DNA from: an uncultured Sutterella sp.
GTDB lineage: Bacteria > Pseudomonadota > Gammaproteobacteria > Burkholderiales > Burkholderiaceae_F
DNA length: 11,981 nucleotides
Direction: 5' to 3'
Assembly: GCA_934255515.1 (NCBI GenBank)
Contig: CAKQON010000055.1
Span: 1 to 11,981 of the forward strand
The translations under genes were made by a program, and so were the position numbers. Of this stretch, positions 1-7,940 are shown piece after piece. The notes beneath the pieces were generated by a model. It made no database searches, was not told the origin of the DNA, and saw only the letters and a list, made by a program, of their open reading frames with translations. How positions within the stretch are numbered: position 1 is the stretch's first letter; each line of letters opens with the position of its first letter.

Positions 1-147
1 CTCCTGCGAATATCGCATGTTTTGCCACTCCATGAAAGGTTGAAGGGGTGGCGAAAGTTAGTATGACATCTAATGCGGCGGAACCAGAAAAGCGGCCTGA
101 TTCTCTCGATTTGGCGCCTAATGACAGCTCTACGGATTCAACAGAAA

Positions 148-908
<761 letters not shown>

Positions 909-982
909 TTGGTTTGGGAAACTTCTTCAAATCTTTTGTTTACATAGAATTTCATAAGTTTCCCTCAAGCCCCCGCTTCAAG

Positions 983-1016
983 AAAGGCCGCTGGAATTTT
1001 TCCCGCGGCCTTTTTG
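983..1016 (+). terminator. intrinsic terminator of adk
   Basis: The stem AAAGGCCGC (983-991) pairs with GCGGCCTTT (1005-1013). GGAA and TTCC inside the loop can extend it after one mismatch. A T-run at 1011-1015 follows. This is a strong Rho-independent terminator 75 bases after the adk stop codon. Confidence 0.9.
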
Positions 1017-1043
1017 CATTTTCGGCTTCGGATGCGCTCTAAT
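1014..1043 (+). promoter_or_regulatory. possible promoter of the FAD-linked dehydrogenase gene
   Basis: TTGCAT (1014-1019) and TCTAAT (1038-1043, 5 of 6 bases of the -10 consensus) are spaced 18 bp apart. The candidate starts within the T-run of the adk terminator and lies about 75 bp before the ATG at 1117. The -35 is weak. It is supported mainly by position, since the upstream terminator implies a new promoter here. Confidence 0.3.
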
Positions 1044-1116
1044 TTGAAAGCATTCCCCTCAAGGCGGCTTTCCCGACAACCGCCCTCCTTCCTCTTATCC
1101 TGAGGCTTCCTGACTC

Positions 1117-2610
1117 ATGAGTTCCATCATTTCCACCCTTTCCGAAGAGGATCGCGAGCGCCTGATTCGCGAGCTTTCCGACCTCCTCGGTGCCGATCAC
1201 GTCATTACGGATGCGGGAGAAATCAAAGCCGCGTCGCTCGATTCCCGCCGGCGCCGCCAGGGCGAGGCGCTTGCGCTCCTTCGTCCGGGAACGACCGAAG
1301 AGGTTGCGGCAATTCTCCGGTTCGCCGCCAAAAACCATCTCGTCGTCATTCCTCAGGGCGGAAACACCTCGACGGTGGGGGGAGCCACCCCCAATCCGGA
1401 GAGTCCTCTGAATGCACGAACCCTGATCCTGCAGCTCTCCCGCATGAACCGCATTCTCTCGATCGACGCCGTCAACAGCACGATGACGGTCGAAGCGGGT
1501 GCCGTGCTCGAGCGCGTGCAGACGGCGGCAAAGGAAGCCGGGAAGCTTTTCCCCGTCTCCTTCGCCGCACAGGGCACGGCCCAGATCGGCGGCATGCTCG
1601 CCGCCAATGCCGGAGGCGTGCACGTCGTCCGTTACGGGATGGCAAGGCGCAACTGCCTCGGGATTGAGGTCGTGCTCGCCGACGGCCGGATCCTCAACCT
1701 CATGCGGAGTGTGCGGAAGGACAACGCGGGCTACGACCTCAGGGACCTCTTCATCGGGTCCGAGGGAACGCTCGGCGTCATCACGAAAGCGGTGCTCGAT
1801 CTTTCGGCGCTCCCTGCCGGACGCATTACGGTTTTTGCATCTCTGGGGGAACTTCGCGCCGTCGAAAAGCTCTTCACGACGCTCGAAGATTTTGCCGGCC
1901 CTTCGCTCACGGCCTTCGAACTCATTTCAAAACCCGCGCTCGAACCCGTCATTGCCGCGGGAAGAAAGGCCCCGATCGAGCCCTCCGACTGGATGGTGCT
2001 CTTCGACCTCTCCTACACGAAGCGCGAGGATCCGGAAGCCTTTGCGGAGAGCCTCACGGACGCCCTTTCGCCTCTCTTTGAGGATGGCACCCTCACCGAC
2101 GCCGCCATTGCCCAGACGGAGACGCAGGCCGAAGCCCTCTGGACCCTCCGCGAGGAGATCCCGACCGCAGTCCGCGCGTCGGGCGGCAACATTAAGAACG
2201 ACATCAGCGTGCCGCGTGGGAGTCTCTGCGCCTTCATTGAAGAAACCTACACGCGGTTTGAAAAGGACGCTCCATGGCTCCTTCCCATGATCTTCGGGCA
2301 CTACGGCGACGGGAACCTTCACTTCAACCTTGGGAACAAACCGGAGCTCGGGCCCGGCTACTGGAAGGCGCACGAGCGCGAAATCCATCGCCTCGTCAAC
2401 GACGAAGTGGTGAAGTTCGGGGGGTCGGTGGCGGCCGAACACGGCGTCGGCGCAAAGATCCAAGTGCTCGAACGCACGAAGGATCCGCTCGAACTCGAGC
2501 TCATGAAGAAGATCCGCGGCGTCTTCGACCCCGAGGGAATCCTCAACCCGGGACGCGTTGTGCGATACCCCGGGGACGTCTGGCAGAACCCGAAGGAGGC
2601 CTGGGATTAA
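1117..2610 (+). CDS. FAD-linked D-2-hydroxyacid dehydrogenase family protein
   Basis: A 497-residue flavoenzyme of the FAD-linked oxidase family with a GlcD/D-lactate/D-2-hydroxyglutarate dehydrogenase fold. The N-terminal PCMH FAD-binding domain shows PQGGNTSTVGG at 79-89, GTAQIGGMLAANAGG at 153-167 and GSEGTLGVI at about 215-222. The C-terminal cap domain has the metal-ligand motif HYGDGNLHFN (395-404), AAEHGVGAKI (439-448) and DPEGILNPG near the end (471-479). The family oxidises D-2-hydroxyacids to 2-oxoacids and passes electrons to quinone, cytochrome or an electron-transfer flavoprotein. The exact substrate (D-lactate, D-2-hydroxyglutarate or glycolate) cannot be read from the sequence. 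There is no signal peptide, so it is cytoplasmic or membrane-peripheral. TGAGG at 1101-1105 is a weak Shine-Dalgarno. No GlcE/GlcF-like partner is adjacent, which favours a single-subunit enzyme. Confidence 0.9.
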   Translation: MSSIISTLSEEDRERLIRELSDLLGADHVITDAGEIKAASLDSRRRRQGEALALLRPGTTEEVAAILRFAAKNHLVVIPQGGNTSTVGGATPNPESPLNARTLILQLSRMNRILSIDAVNSTMTVEAGAVLERVQTAAKEAGKLFPVSFAAQGTAQIGGMLAANAGGVHVVRYGMARRNCLGIEVVLADGRILNLMRSVRKDNAGYDLRDLFIGSEGTLGVITKAVLDLSALPAGRITVFASLGELRAVEKLFTTLEDFAGPSLTAFELISKPALEPVIAAGRKAPIEPSDWMVLFDLSYTKREDPEAFAESLTDALSPLFEDGTLTDAAIAQTETQAEALWTLREEIPTAVRASGGNIKNDISVPRGSLCAFIEETYTRFEKDAPWLLPMIFGHYGDGNLHFNLGNKPELGPGYWKAHEREIHRLVNDEVVKFGGSVAAEHGVGAKIQVLERTKDPLELELMKKIRGVFDPEGILNPGRVVRYPGDVWQNPKEAWD

Positions 2611-2686
2611 AGGACCGGAAACTGCATGACGGCGGGACGGGTTTCGGGGGGGAGCGTTATCCCTATGTTTTCAGCGGTTGAAGCGC

Positions 2687-2714
2687 TTGCAATCGCCCGT
2701 CCTCCAGCCATAAT
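2687..2714 (+). promoter_or_regulatory. likely promoter of the lipoprotein gene
   Basis: TTGCAA (2687-2692) and CATAAT (2709-2714) are spaced 16 bp apart and match the -35 and -10 consensus in 4 and 5 of 6 bases. They lie 73 bp before the chosen ATG at 2787 and after the end of the preceding gene. Confidence 0.5.
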
Positions 2715-2786
2715 TACGCAATCCGTCAATTCCTTTTCTTGAGGGAGAAGCGCCTTTACCCTGCACTTCTCCCCGGAGCCTCATTG

Positions 2787-3995
2787 ATGCCTCTTACGTT
2801 CTCCCGCCGCCCGCTCATCGCGGCGGCTCTGTGCGCTGCGCTTCCCGGAGCCTCGCTTCTGCTCTCGGGCTGCGCCTCAACGCCGGTAGCTTCTGCCGTG
2901 CCCGCATCCGAAGCGCCGCAGAAAAACAAAAAGCCCGAACCCGTGCTGATGCCGATGCCGACGATCGACGCCTTCAAGGGCGCCGGCATCTTCTACTTTG
3001 ACGACAACGTCCGCACGCAGCTCTTCATCAAGGACAACATCGCCGTCAACGGCCGCTATGCCGTTCAGGAAAACTTCCCGCTCGGAAGCCGCCACGGCTT
3101 CACGTGGGGCGGCGGCGCGGCCGCCATTCTAAGAAACGGCTCGCCCCTCGATGCCCAGCGCCCGCTCTTTCTGACGCAGGGCAACCAGGGCCGCGTCGTC
3201 ATTCAGTTTGAGGGCGGCGGAAGAAAGCCCCTCGCGCTTCAGGTGAAGCTCGTCGCCTACAGCCTCGAGGGGCTCCCCATCGGGCCCTACCTCGTCACGC
3301 GTCAGAATACGGCAACCCCGTCGGGCTACGTAATCGCGAACCGCTACGTCTTCCCGAAGGGCGCGGTCGGCTACCGCGCCATGCTGATGATCGACGAGGA
3401 CGAAGTGCTCGTTCCGACGAAGACCGCCTTCACGGGCTCCGATTCGATCGAAAACTTCTCGAAGCGCTTTACGCGCGACATTCCCTACTGCCTGCGCTAC
3501 ATCCCGACCCGCCGCTCGGAACCGGTCGGCATGCGGTTCGCCCAACCTATTGCCAGGCAGACGAAGCGCGTGAAGGGAAAGCTCCAGGAAGTCGCCCAGT
3601 CAGGCGAAGCCCAGCTCATGAGCGTGAAAAAGGGAACGCTTTTCTGCCAGCAGGAAGGAAAGTCGCAACTCTCCAACGCCCGCTGGGATCTGCGCTACAT
3701 CAACGGCACGCGGGTCCTCTCCCTCACCTTCCCCGATGAAGTGCGCTCCGCCGACTTCGGCATTCTGAATCAGCACCGCGATGCGCTCCGCCTCGCCTTT
3801 GCCGAAGAACTCTCGACCGAACGCAGGAAGACCGTGAAGAAGGTTCGTCCCGGCGTTGTCTGGCTGGGCGGCAAGGAAATCCTCGACGCCCAGTGGCGCT
3901 TCAACGAAGTCGCTGCCGACGCGATCTCGGACGCTATCGCGCGCACGAAGGATCTGAGAAAGGACTGGGAAGCACAGAACGGGAAGAAAAAGTAA
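2787..3995 (+). CDS. lipoprotein of unknown family
   Basis: I do not recognise the family. The 402-residue product starts with a lipoprotein signal peptide: arginines at 7-8, a hydrophobic stretch, then the lipobox L-S-G-C with the acylated Cys at residue 29. Ala at +2 predicts outer-membrane rather than inner-membrane retention. A Pro/Ala/Lys-rich linker (about 32-55) leads to a mixed, beta-rich-looking body and a charged, lysine-rich C-terminus ending in KKK. The mature part has further Cys residues, for example in the segments DIPYCLRY and GTLFCQQEG, which could form a disulfide. ATG 2787 is chosen because GGAG at 2775-2778 precedes it by 8 bases and it places the lipobox correctly; a TTG at 2739 would add 16 residues ahead of the signal. 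It has its own likely promoter and a downstream terminator, so it appears monocistronic. A secreted envelope role is inferred; the function is unknown. Confidence 0.85.
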   Translation: MPLTFSRRPLIAAALCAALPGASLLLSGCASTPVASAVPASEAPQKNKKPEPVLMPMPTIDAFKGAGIFYFDDNVRTQLFIKDNIAVNGRYAVQENFPLGSRHGFTWGGGAAAILRNGSPLDAQRPLFLTQGNQGRVVIQFEGGGRKPLALQVKLVAYSLEGLPIGPYLVTRQNTATPSGYVIANRYVFPKGAVGYRAMLMIDEDEVLVPTKTAFTGSDSIENFSKRFTRDIPYCLRYIPTRRSEPVGMRFAQPIARQTKRVKGKLQEVAQSGEAQLMSVKKGTLFCQQEGKSQLSNARWDLRYINGTRVLSLTFPDEVRSADFGILNQHRDALRLAFAEELSTERRKTVKKVRPGVVWLGGKEILDAQWRFNEVAADAISDAIARTKDLRKDWEAQNGKKK

Positions 3996-4019
3996 CGCCT
4001 TCGTTTCCCCAATACTTTC

Positions 4020-4059
4020 AAAGCCCGCTCTTTCGTGAGGAAGAACGGGCTTTCTTCTT
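4020..4059. terminator. terminator between convergent genes
   Basis: AAAGCCCG (4020-4027) pairs with CGGGCTTT (4046-4053). After one mismatch, TCTTTC and GGAAGA extend the stem, with one G-U pair, to a GTGA loop at 4035-4038. The T-rich tail TTTCTTCTT serves the plus-strand lipoprotein gene. On the minus strand the stem ends in only TTT, so termination of the amidohydrolase message here is possible but weaker. Confidence 0.85.
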
Positions 4060-4087
4060 GCCCGGGAAGGAACCGCAGAGCTTCTTT

Positions 4088-5293
4088 TCAGCGCCCGGTC
4101 GTAAGCGGATTTCTGAGAAGATCCAGGGCCAGTGCCGCCTCATAGCGGGCGCCGACGGGAAGCGCCGCTTCGCTGTAGCGGTATGCCGGATGGTGATTCC
4201 GGTGCGGGTAGCCTTCCTCTGCATTGCCGCCTCCCAGAATGACGTAGGCGGCAGGGGCGCACTCGGCGAAATAGGAAAAATCCTCCGAAGCGCTCATGCC
4301 GGTTCCAACGGCGGCCTTTCCGGGAGGGAGGATTTCGCGCGCCACGCGAAGCGCGCGTTCGATCATCTCCGGATCCTGAATGACGGCGGGGCAGCCGGCA
4401 AGCCACTCAAACGCAGCGGTTCCGCCATTGGCTTCGGCAATGCCGCGGATCAGCGCCTCCACGCGATCATGAATCCGAACGCGGTCGTCTGGGTCCTTCG
4501 TGCGGATGTTGATGCCGATGCGGGCTTTCTGCGGAATCGCATTGATCACATCGCCTGCCTGAAATACGGTAGGCGAAACAACCGCGAAATGATCGGGCGA
4601 AATGTTCCTCGACACGATCGTATGGAGCGCCATGACGACTTCCGAACCGATCATCACCGGATCAATGCCGCCTTCCGGCATGGATGCGTGCGTGCCGCAC
4701 CCGGTGATCGTCGCCCAGACGCAGTCGGAAGCAGTTGAAAAAGCCGGGACCGTGCAGACGCGGATCTGTCCGATAGGATCATTCATGACGTGAAGCCCGA
4801 TCACGGCGTCGGCGCCCTTCATGACGCCGGCCGCAACCAGTTCCTTGGCGCCTCCCGGAGCCGCCTCTTCGGCATGCTGAAAAATCAGGCGGACAGTGCC
4901 CGAAAAGTTCTCGCGCTCTTCCATCAGAATCTTCGCCGCACCGAGCAGCATCGCCACATGCGCATCATGGCCGCAGGCATGCGACACGCCCGGATTGACT
5001 GAGCAGAAATCGAGGCCTTCGGCTTCCGGAACGGGAAGCGCATCCATGTCGGCGCGGATGGCCACGACGGCAGGACGGACGCCCGCCGGAGCAGGAGCAA
5101 GTCCCGTGATCTCCGCCACGCGGCTCGTCGGCGTCGGCGCCGAAATATCGGTCACACCCAGCTTCCGGAGCTCCTCTTCAACGTAGGTTGCCGTCTCAGA
5201 CTCGTGATAGCTCAGCTCCGGATGCTGGTGCACGTAGCGGCGCCAGCGGACAAGGTCCGAAAAGAGCGGATCCTGGATTTGCGTTTCAGTCAT
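4088..5293 (-). CDS. M20 family metal-dependent amidohydrolase (M20D, hippurate-hydrolase-like)
   Basis: A 401-residue cytoplasmic amidohydrolase that hydrolyses the amide bond of N-acyl amino acids or related compounds with a two-metal centre. N-terminal RRYVHQHPELSYHE (18-31) is typical of the family. Metal-ligand motifs in order are HACGHDAH (C107, H109), HAEEA (E142/E143), GLHV (H168) and HHPAY near the C-terminus (H367/H368). GTHASMPEGG (200-209) belongs to the dimerisation domain and ASEDFSYF is at 335-342. All expected motifs are present, so the enzyme should be active. The start is the ATG at 5293, which gives the usual N-terminus but lacks a clear Shine-Dalgarno. An in-frame ATG at 5371 would add 26 arginine- and leucine-rich residues and also lacks a good one. 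The true substrate (hippurate, indole-acetyl conjugates, N-acetyl amino acids) cannot be told. It converges with the lipoprotein gene. Confidence 0.9.
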   Translation of the reverse strand: MTETQIQDPLFSDLVRWRRYVHQHPELSYHESETATYVEEELRKLGVTDISAPTPTSRVAEITGLAPAPAGVRPAVVAIRADMDALPVPEAEGLDFCSVNPGVSHACGHDAHVAMLLGAAKILMEERENFSGTVRLIFQHAEEAAPGGAKELVAAGVMKGADAVIGLHVMNDPIGQIRVCTVPAFSTASDCVWATITGCGTHASMPEGGIDPVMIGSEVVMALHTIVSRNISPDHFAVVSPTVFQAGDVINAIPQKARIGINIRTKDPDDRVRIHDRVEALIRGIAEANGGTAAFEWLAGCPAVIQDPEMIERALRVAREILPPGKAAVGTGMSASEDFSYFAECAPAAYVILGGGNAEEGYPHRNHHPAYRYSEAALPVGARYEAALALDLLRNPLTTGR

Positions 5294-5441
5294 GGCCGTA
5301 TACAGAAGAAGACGATGACGTGAAAGGTTAGCGCAAAGGAAGCGGCTTGGGGGAGGCGCGAAAAGCGCCATCAGCCGGGGTCGCCTAAGAAAACGAGGTG
5401 ATCGTCCTCAGGAATCACCGCCGATCTCGTCGCATGGAAAG

Positions 5442-6532
5442 TCAAAGCGCACGGATCCAAAGCCCGAAGAAAGGATCCTCGAACTCGTAATCTTCTTCGC
5501 GAACAATGAGCCCATCTTTCTTCAGGCGTCCGACAGCTGAATAGACCGTACTCAGGGGAAAGCCATCGATATCCTGCAGCTTGTCACCCCGCGCAATGTA
5601 TTGAAGTGCAATGCGCTGCGGCATCGAGAGCTTCGTCCATACATACGAGTAGTCTGGCGAAACGCTGCGAATGATTGCCTCAGCAGCCGATTGCACGGCG
5701 GCCTTTTCGCCGATCCGTTCGTAGAGATCCCAGAAGCCGCCAGCAAGCTGCTGCGTATAAAACGGGTAGCACTTGGAAAGATCAAGAATCTCCCTGGCAT
5801 ATTCCTCAGACCGGCTTCCGCAAAGCGGCGACAACCTCTCAGAGAGGAACAGGCAGAAATCATCGTACGGGATGCGACCGAGGTGCATGAGCGACCCGAA
5901 ACGAAAGAAAGGCGACCTGATGGTCTCGAACAATGCGCGCATCTTGCTTTCCCCGCTCCCGAGGAAGACGTAGTTGACGTTCTCATGCATCTGCATGACC
6001 GCACGCAGAAGCTTGTCGGTTCCCGGCGCATAGTCGGCATTGTCCTGGAATTCCTCCAGGATGACGACGAGGCGATTCCCCGGATCGCTCTTTTCGTTCA
6101 TCAGGTTGAGTACATCCTCCAGAAGGAGTCTTCCGTCTTCAGAAGACCTGAACGACGCCTCCATCTTGTCGGTGCCCGGGTTGTAGGTGAAGGTCGGGCT
6201 CACCCGGAACCGTTTCAACCCATCCTTGATCCGTTCCCAAGGATGAACTTCTAAAAATCGATTCAGCAGGAGCCGCGCAAGGTCCGAGGCGCAGGCCACC
6301 GACCGAACGTTCACGAAGACGGCCGGCCGGCTGATCTCCTAGACGGCTAGACGGCCTTATGAACGAGACTCTTTTTTCCGTAATGACGGGGACTGATGAG
6401 GATCAAGTGATTGCGGCTTGAGATGACCTGCTTGACCTGCGGCAATTCATCGTTCCGACCCGTGAAATATTCACCATCGACCACCGAACCGAACTTAAAC
6501 GGGTTTTCCATCTGCTCAATCATCCTCATCAC
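5442..6532 (-). pseudogene. broken AAA-type ATP-binding protein
   Basis: Two minus-strand reading segments make up one ATPase. The N-terminal piece (6347-6532, 61 codons, GTG or nearby ATG start) has ENPFKFGSVVDGEYFTGR and the P-loop region SPRHYGKKSLV, then stops at TAG. The rest (5442-6314 and a few codons upstream) is in another frame. It carries a Walker-B-like VVILEEFQ, a GSGE segment, a winged-helix-like C-terminus and the ending EDPFFGLWIRAL. This architecture matches the archaeal-type ATPase family with a C-terminal DNA-binding-like region, normally about 370 residues. The break coincides with an 8-bp tandem duplication at 6339-6354; removing one copy joins the frames but leaves an amber codon. 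Walker A reads GKK where GKT/GKS is expected, and Walker B has E where D is usual, which suggests decay. A C-terminal product from GTG 6314 is possible but would lack the P-loop. A weak promoter-like pair is on the minus strand at 6561-6588. Confidence 0.8.
6339..6355. repeat. 8-bp tandem duplication disrupting the ATPase gene
   Basis: CTAGACGG occurs twice in immediate tandem (6339-6346 and 6347-6354), plus one further C. On the coding (minus) strand each copy supplies a TAG. The net 8-base gain explains the shift between the two ATPase reading segments. Confidence 0.85.
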
Positions 6533-6804
6533 GATGTTTTAAGAAGCAATCATGCCAATAATTATCGTTACGAGTTTTGAAGTGCGACTGAAAACGATTT
6601 TTTCGTGATGCAATGGTGCGCTACAGCCGCACAAACGAGGTGTGCTTTTGGTCGACAAATCAATTGATTACGGCGATTTCCCGCCTCATTCATGACCGCT
6701 TCATCAATTTTTAGGGTGATGCGCCGAGAGCATGGCCATCGGGAGCAAACACGCGCGAAATAAGAAGACGCCGAAGCGCTCTTTGCCGATACATTTCGCA
6801 TTCA

Positions 6805-6844
6805 GAGCGCTCGCGGGAGCGCTCCCGGCAGCAGTCCCTGCCGG
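6805..6844. repeat. two back-to-back inverted repeats in the leader of the solute-binding protein gene
   Basis: GAGCGCTC occurs at 6805-6812 and 6817-6824. Because it is self-complementary, the two copies can pair as an 8-bp stem around GCGG. Directly adjacent, CCGGCAG (6825-6831) pairs with CTGCCGG (6838-6844) around a 6-base loop. A 14-bp perfect palindrome, CGGGAGCGCTCCCG (6814-6827), overlaps both and offers an alternative pairing. No T-run follows. Confidence 0.65.
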
Positions 6845-6906
6845 CAATCCCTTTCATGTTCCGCGTGCATTCCGGACCATCACGCTTTCATTCCAGCTCC
6901 CCCAAA

Positions 6907-6912
6907 AGAGGA
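6907..6912 (+). promoter_or_regulatory. ribosome binding site of the solute-binding protein gene
   Basis: AGAGGA lies 8 bases before the ATG at 6921. It identifies that ATG as the start rather than the in-frame ATG at 6732, which would bury the signal peptide. Confidence 0.75.
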
Positions 6913-6920
6913 TCTTCACC

Positions 6921-7685
6921 ATGTCTCTCGCCTCTCTCAAGAAGCACCTTTTCTGCGCGGCAGCAATGATGCTCGCCGCCGGGTCGTCCTTTGCCGCGGG
7001 CACGCTCACGATGGCAACGGAAGGCACTTTCCCGCCCTTTGAATTCCACGACAGCAAAACGAATGAGCTGATCGGCTTTGAGCTCGATCTTGCAAAGGCC
7101 GCCGCCGACAAGATGGGGGCGACCCTCGACATCAAGGAGTTCAAGTTCGACGCCATTCTCCCGGCGATCGTGAGCAACACGCTCGACTTTGCCGCCGCGG
7201 GCTTTGCCGTAACGCCCGAACGCGCGAAGCGCGTGCTCTTTTCCGATCCCTTCTACATGTCGGGCCTCACGATCATCGTCCCGAAGGGAAATCCCAAGGG
7301 CATCAAAAATTTTGACGACCTGAAGGGCCTCAACGTCTCCGTGCAGCTCGGCTCCATCAGCCACGACCGCGCAAAGAAGATCCCGGGCGCCAAGATCACG
7401 ACCTTTGAGAGCGGCGCGGATGCGATGCTCAACATGATCTCCGGCAATGCCGACGCCGTCATCAACGCTCAGCCCGCGACGGACTACATGATCGTTTCGC
7501 GCCCGTCGCTTCAGACCAAGCTCGAGCGCCTCGACTTCGTTGCGGATGCCGTGCCGATGGCGATGATCTTCCCGAAGAACCGCTCCGATCTGCAGAAAGC
7601 CGTCAATAAGGCGCTCGCGGAAATCCGCGCCGACGGCACGTACGAGAAGCTTCACATGAAGTGGTTCGGCCGTCCGAAGCAGTAA
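6921..7685 (+). CDS. family-3 periplasmic solute-binding protein (orphan)
   Basis: A 254-residue periplasmic binding protein of the amino-acid ABC-transporter family (SBP_bac_3). A Sec signal peptide runs from KK at 7-8 through a hydrophobic core and is probably cleaved near residues 25-26 (SSFAA). The family signature GFELDLAKAAADKMG is at 52-66 and TPERAKRVLFSDPFY at 98-112. By alignment from memory with E. coli GlnH, R101 matches the Arg that binds the ligand carboxylate. The Asp that binds the alpha-amino group falls at A183 (in GNADAVINAQPATDY), so it is replaced. This hints at a carboxylate ligand other than a standard alpha-amino acid. No permease or ATPase gene is adjacent. It may use a transporter encoded elsewhere or serve as a sensor component. 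It ends in a strong terminator, so it is not cotranscribed with the downstream reductase operon except by read-through. Confidence 0.88.
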   Translation: MSLASLKKHLFCAAAMMLAAGSSFAAGTLTMATEGTFPPFEFHDSKTNELIGFELDLAKAAADKMGATLDIKEFKFDAILPAIVSNTLDFAAAGFAVTPERAKRVLFSDPFYMSGLTIIVPKGNPKGIKNFDDLKGLNVSVQLGSISHDRAKKIPGAKITTFESGADAMLNMISGNADAVINAQPATDYMIVSRPSLQTKLERLDFVADAVPMAMIFPKNRSDLQKAVNKALAEIRADGTYEKLHMKWFGRPKQ

Positions 7686-7712
7686 TCGCGCTTCGCCTTT
7701 GGCAGCTGCATA

Positions 7713-7761
7713 AAACGGGCTTTCCCGCTCCAAAAGAGAACGGGAAAGTCCGTTTCTTTTT
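7713..7761 (+). terminator. strong intrinsic terminator of the solute-binding protein gene
   Basis: AAACGGGCTTTCCCG (7713-7727) pairs with CGGGAAAGTCCGTTT (7741-7755) over 15 bp with one G-U pair and a 13-base loop. A T-run (7757-7761) follows. It lies 27 bases after the stop codon. Confidence 0.92.
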
Positions 7762-7795
7762 GACTTTTGTACTTCCCCCTGTCACGCGAAATATT

Positions 7796-7825
7796 CTGTC
7801 CGTTTCTCGATAGCTACTGTCCGTT
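7796..7825. promoter_or_regulatory. direct repeat with 21-bp period, candidate AraC-type operator
   Basis: CTGTCCGTT occurs at 7796-7804 and again at 7817-7825, exactly 21 bp apart, about two helical turns. The matching context widens to T-x-CTGTCCGTT-x-C. A CATAAC (7845-7850) is a possible -10 with no good -35, and the second repeat would lie at the -35 position, as at activator-dependent promoters. The sites are upstream of the flavoprotein-cytochrome operon, and an AraC-family gene follows that operon. Binding by that protein is inferred. Confidence 0.45.
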
Positions 7826-7928
7826 CCGAAGCTTCTTCTCTTTGCATAACCCGCTCAGAATGAAAGCATCTTCCGGCATAACACAAATCAAGATAAGCCC
7901 TGCCGGAAATATCTTCTGCCCCCAAAAA

Positions 7929-7933
7929 AGGAG
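7929..7933 (+). promoter_or_regulatory. ribosome binding site of the flavoprotein gene
   Basis: AGGAG lies 7 bases before ATG 7941 but only 1 base before ATG 7935. This favours 7941 as the start, giving an N-terminus of MQRRDLV. Confidence 0.75.
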
Positions 7934-7940
7934 AATGCTC

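Larger units (their letters stand above)
6533..6920. other. 388-bp region without a gene, carrying dyads
   Basis: No open frame here has a Shine-Dalgarno or a recognisable product. An open frame from 6732 runs into the solute-binding protein gene, but its first 63 codons have no family character. The left half (6533-6720) is more AT-rich than the flanks and contains the 12-bp palindrome AATCAATTGATT (6658-6669). The right half is GC-rich and holds three AGCGCT cores (6775, 6806, 6818) and two adjacent hairpins (6805-6844). It presumably contains the promoter and leader of the solute-binding protein gene; I found no convincing -35/-10 pair on the plus strand. Confidence 0.6.

Noticed and set aside
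1927..2463. 178-codon minus-strand open frame inside the FAD-linked dehydrogenase gene
   Set aside because: It lies wholly antisense to conserved cap-domain motifs and has no independent ribosome binding site.
3893..4738. 281-codon plus-strand open frame overlapping the lipoprotein end and the amidohydrolase
   Set aside because: It runs through a terminator hairpin and antisense to a gene with intact M20 motifs; the product has no family character.
6339..6355. Phase-variable switch of the ATPase gene through copy number of the 8-bp repeat
   Set aside because: Every copy contains TAG in the coding direction. One copy joins the frames but leaves an in-frame stop, and zero or two copies are out of frame, so no copy number from zero upward gives an open gene.
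6805..6844. A known riboswitch class or an intrinsic terminator in the solute-binding protein leader
   Set aside because: No T-run follows either hairpin, and I recognise none of the conserved core sequences of known riboswitch families.
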